Part shown: in pieces, positions 61,817 to 64,000 of the stretch | How the letters are laid out: the number at the start of each line of letters is the position of its first letter | Position numbering within the stretch: position 1 is the stretch's first letter | NCBI GenBank assembly: GCA_965242805.1 | Contig: CBDETD010000002.1 | Location: 4,340,001-4,404,000 of the forward strand | Reading direction: 5' to 3' | DNA length: 64,000 nt | DNA from: JANQEU01 sp965242805 | Lineage (GTDB): Bacteria > Bacteroidota > Bacteroidia > Cytophagales > Cyclobacteriaceae | Notes under the pieces: model-generated | Databases searched by the model: none | The model's input: only the letters and a program-made list of their open reading frames with translations | What the model was told of the DNA's origin: nothing | Made by a program: the position numbers and the translations under genes

Positions 61817-63060
61817 AGAAGTTAATCAAAATATTGCTGGCCTTCGGTCCTGGAATATTTGCCATTGGTTACACCATAGGTACGGGCAGTGTCACCTCGA
61901 TGATCGTAGCAGGCAGTTCATTTGGCATGCAGATGCTTTGGATTCTATTGTTAAGCTGTATTTTTTCTGGTGTGCTCATTTTTGTTTCAGGACGATACTA
62001 CCTGGTAACCGAAGAAACAGCACTGATGGCATTCAAAAAGCATCTTCCTGCCGGTAAATGGATTGCTATTTTTATAATCATCGGTGTAGGATTTGGGCAA
62101 TGGAACTCACTCATTGGAATATTGGGCATCACGTCCAATATTATTTTTGAAATACTATATCTCTACCTTCCTAGTCTGGCAGATCGGAAATATATAGTTG
62201 TATTGATTATTGCGTTGTCGATAATCGGAATCATGTACTACCTCCTTTTGACAGGAGGTTATAGCCTGTTTGAAAAGGTCTTGGTGACCCTTGTTACGAT
62301 CATGGGACTGTCCTTTTTCTTTACACTTTTCTTCGTATTTCCACTACCATCCGAGATTATTGCTGGCCTAGTCCCTAGAATTCCAAAAGTTCAGGGTGGA
62401 AGCATGTTAGCTGCCGCCTTTGTCGGAACGACCATGGCAGCCGCAACTTTTCTTTCCAGACCATTATTCATTCAGGGTAAAGGGTGGACAAGAAAAGATC
62501 TTGTGAGACAAAAACATGACTCAATTGTTGCAGCATGTCTTGTTTTCGTTATCAGTGGATCCATTATGGCTGTTGCTAGTGGAAGCTTATTTAAGGAAGG
62601 GATTGTCATCAACAAGGTGGTGGACATGTCCCAAGCTTTAACACCATTAGCGGGTCGATTCGCTGTATCCATTTTCTTTTTTGGTACACTGAGTGCAGGA
62701 TTGTCTTCCATTTTCCCATGTTTACTGATCGTCCCGATCATGCTTTCCGATTACCGTTCCGGAAAATTGGATACTTCGTCAAAACAGTTTAAAATCATAA
62801 CCGGAATAGCTTCCATACTGGCACTGACAATCCCAGTTTTTAGTTTCAATCCAATTCAAGGTCAAATATTGACCCAGGTGTTTAATGTTTTTGTCCTTCC
62901 TCTAGTGGTGATTGGATTTCTAGTATTAGCCAATCGGAAAGTGTTGGATCACCATCGTAATGGCTGGTTGTTAAATATGATACTGCTTACAGCATTCATA
63001 TTTTCAGTGATTATATCGTATAACGGGGTAATTGGAATCATCGACCTGCTGGGATCATGA
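61813..63060 (+). CDS. Nramp-related transporter lacking the metal-binding motifs
   Basis: A 415-residue membrane protein with 11 hydrophobic helices. The first reads FGPGIFAIGYTIGTGSVTSMIVAGSSFGMQMLW, which aligns to the Nramp TM1 block where metal transporters have DPGN; here it is IGTG (residues 22-25). In TM6 the metal-binding MPH is MAAA (208-211). The usual metal-ligand Asp, Asn, Met and His set is thus absent, so divalent-metal transport is unlikely and an organic or sugar-acid solute is possible. Start is TTG, overlapping the aldolase stop (TTGA); no other Met precedes TM1. Confidence 0.8.
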   Translation: MKKLIKILLAFGPGIFAIGYTIGTGSVTSMIVAGSSFGMQMLWILLLSCIFSGVLIFVSGRYYLVTEETALMAFKKHLPAGKWIAIFIIIGVGFGQWNSLIGILGITSNIIFEILYLYLPSLADRKYIVVLIIALSIIGIMYYLLLTGGYSLFEKVLVTLVTIMGLSFFFTLFFVFPLPSEIIAGLVPRIPKVQGGSMLAAAFVGTTMAAATFLSRPLFIQGKGWTRKDLVRQKHDSIVAACLVFVISGSIMAVASGSLFKEGIVINKVVDMSQALTPLAGRFAVSIFFFGTLSAGLSSIFPCLLIVPIMLSDYRSGKLDTSSKQFKIITGIASILALTIPVFSFNPIQGQILTQVFNVFVLPLVVIGFLVLANRKVLDHHRNGWLLNMILLTAFIFSVIISYNGVIGIIDLLGS

Positions 63061-63182
63061 TATTTATAGTTTGTGGAGTAGTTACTAGTGGCAAAACTAC
63101 AATTGGCAAACAATGGTCTTCACAAAATCAAATCCTGAATTACGAATGGCATTTTGACAATGGAGATTCTAAACACAAATAA
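63057..63182 (+). pseudogene. Truncated gluconokinase remnant
   Basis: A 41-residue frame starting at the ATGA overlap with the Nramp-like stop. The sequence MIFIVCGVVTSGKTTIGKQW contains a P-loop (G-x4-GKT) and matches the first strand of GntK-type gluconokinases, which read GVSGSGKSTIGK here; the end (WHFDNGDSKHK) resembles the next block around FYDGDDFHP. A stop follows, and the rest of the usual 160-170 residues is missing; the PL6 gene begins 19 bases on. A deletion at the edge of a rearrangement is the simplest reading; a real short peptide is unlikely. Confidence 0.6.
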
Positions 63183-63200
63183 CATTAACAGATTTTCATC

Positions 63201-64000
63201 ATGAACAGATTATTTACGGTCGCAATTATCATTTTACTATTAGGTGGGTGTCAAAGCCGCTCCAATAAAAGTATGGTTGATGACATTGATCAATTGACCG
63301 ATGCGATCAGATCTTCAAGACCTGGTAATGAAATTGTGATGAAAAATGGTGTTTGGAAGGACGTTAAAATCCGATTTGTAGGTACAGGTACGGAATCCAA
63401 CCCAATTGTTTTAAGAGCTGAGACACCAGGAAAGGTGTTTATTGAAGGTGTTTCGGACCTGAAATTTGGAGGTGAGTATCTCAAGGTAAGCGGACTTCAT
63501 TTCAGAAACGGTTATACTCCATCCAACGCGGTAGTTGAGTTTCGTCTCAACTCTGATACACTTGCCAATAATTGCCGAATTACACAGTGTGTTATTGAAG
63601 ATTTCAATCAACCCAGTCGAGATAAGGCTGACCGTTGGGTTCAGTTTTGGGGCAGGCACAACCAAATGGATCGTTGCTATCTCGCAGGCAAGTCCAATCG
63701 CGGCCCAACTGTAAGGGTGGATATCCAAGGCAACGAAAGTATCCGAAATTTCCATCAGATTGTAAATAATCATTTTGGCACAAGGCTTCCAAAAGGTGGC
63801 CCAAGTGCAGAGACTATCCAACTGGGTGTTAGTTCCACGTCCATGTCTCCCAGCAACACATTGGTAGCAAACAACTTTTTTGAAGAGTGCAACGGAGAAG
63901 TAGAGGTTATTTCCAGTAAAACCAATTATAACGAATTCAGAAACAATGTCTTCTACAAATCGGAGGGCTCACTTGTTATGCGTCACGGTAATTATTGTAT
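63201..64000 (+). CDS. PL6 family alginate lyase, lipoprotein (3' partial)
   Basis: The frame is open to the window end, so the C-terminus is missing. Lipoprotein signal with Cys17 (LLLGGC). The N-terminal 266 residues follow the PL6 beta-helix: GDEIVMKNGVWKDV-like start, AETPGKVFIEGVSDLKFGGEYLKVSGLHF, and the catalytic Lys240 (GEVEVISSKTNYNEFRNNVF) and Arg261 (GSLVMRHGN). It is close to the PL6 lipoprotein at 46827 (shared AETPGKV, GEY, NGxTP). It extends the locus beyond the right edge, so further alginate genes may follow. Confidence 0.9.
   Translation, partial: MNRLFTVAIIILLLGGCQSRSNKSMVDDIDQLTDAIRSSRPGNEIVMKNGVWKDVKIRFVGTGTESNPIVLRAETPGKVFIEGVSDLKFGGEYLKVSGLHFRNGYTPSNAVVEFRLNSDTLANNCRITQCVIEDFNQPSRDKADRWVQFWGRHNQMDRCYLAGKSNRGPTVRVDIQGNESIRNFHQIVNNHFGTRLPKGGPSAETIQLGVSSTSMSPSNTLVANNFFEECNGEVEVISSKTNYNEFRNNVFYKSEGSLVMRHGNYC

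Noticed and set aside
61813..63060. Manganese/iron transporter
   Set aside because: Overall Nramp similarity suggests it, but the DPGN and MPH motifs needed for metal binding are missing.

Overview
The window comes from a member of the Bacteroidota, most likely a marine member of the Cytophagales; the phylum is well supported, the order is an inference. The evidence is a SusC/SusD pair, several type IX secretion (T9SS) C-terminal sorting domains, many lipoproteins with a Cys-ended signal peptide, TAnnTTTG-type promoter elements, and a PadR gene beside an FtsX-type permease that carries an extra N-terminal 'permease prefix' domain. Both edges cut genes: a TonB-plug protein on the left and a third PL6 alginate lyase on the right. 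I saw no rRNA, tRNA, CRISPR array or transposase, and no gene-free stretch longer than 300 bases.

Left part (1-16.5 kb), mixed metabolism. A two-gene module looks like trans-3-hydroxy-L-proline catabolism (Cys/Thr-type dehydratase plus ketimine reductase). Next come an EF-hand protein, a small exported SecD-like protein, a sodium:solute symporter with a GH109-like NAD-dependent glycosidase/oxidoreductase, a PadR-permease operon, a sugar-1-kinase and nucleotidyltransferase pair, a possible 48-residue acidic ORF, an aldo/keto reductase coupled to a flavin split-barrel protein, and a Tyr-rich lipoprotein.

Middle (16.7-36.7 kb), mostly exported proteins: a two-lobed M16 peptidase, two M23 peptidases, a second EF-hand protein, an NmrA-type reductase, a sulfatase, a PhoD-like phosphatase, and a 2216-residue T9SS cargo with four beta-helix modules. 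Between the phosphatase and the sulfatase sits a 23S-IVP/Avd-like four-helix-bundle gene flanked on both sides by same-orientation arrays of 7/8-bp GGTTG repeats. One array abuts the sulfatase exactly where its start codon should be, leaving ATA there, and extends the sulfatase reading frame upstream to a TAATG junction with the four-helix gene. This is the least explained structure in the window. A sarcosine/N-methyltryptophan oxidase-like gene, a double-CDGSH protein and a DUF1684 lipoprotein follow.

Right part (36.75-64 kb), an almost complete alginate utilisation locus, all on the + strand. A GntR/FCD regulator with a palindromic site precedes SusC, SusD and two PKD lipoproteins that share a putative glycan-binding module. 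Next come an SDR, a PL6 lipoprotein lyase, a PL17 oligoalginate lyase, KdgF, an MFS hexuronate-type transporter, a second SDR, a TIM-barrel protein, and T9SS-exported PL7 and PL6 lyases. The block ends with KDG kinase, a PPi-type phosphofructokinase, a second KDG kinase, KDPG aldolase, an Nramp-like transporter lacking the metal-binding motifs, a broken gluconokinase and another PL6. The inferred flow is as follows. Surface and secreted PL6/PL7 cut alginate, SusCD imports oligomers, and PL17 releases unsaturated monomers. KdgF and an SDR convert these to KDG, and kinase plus aldolase give pyruvate and glyceraldehyde-3-phosphate. The reversible PPi enzyme could then link triose phosphate back to fructose-6-phosphate.
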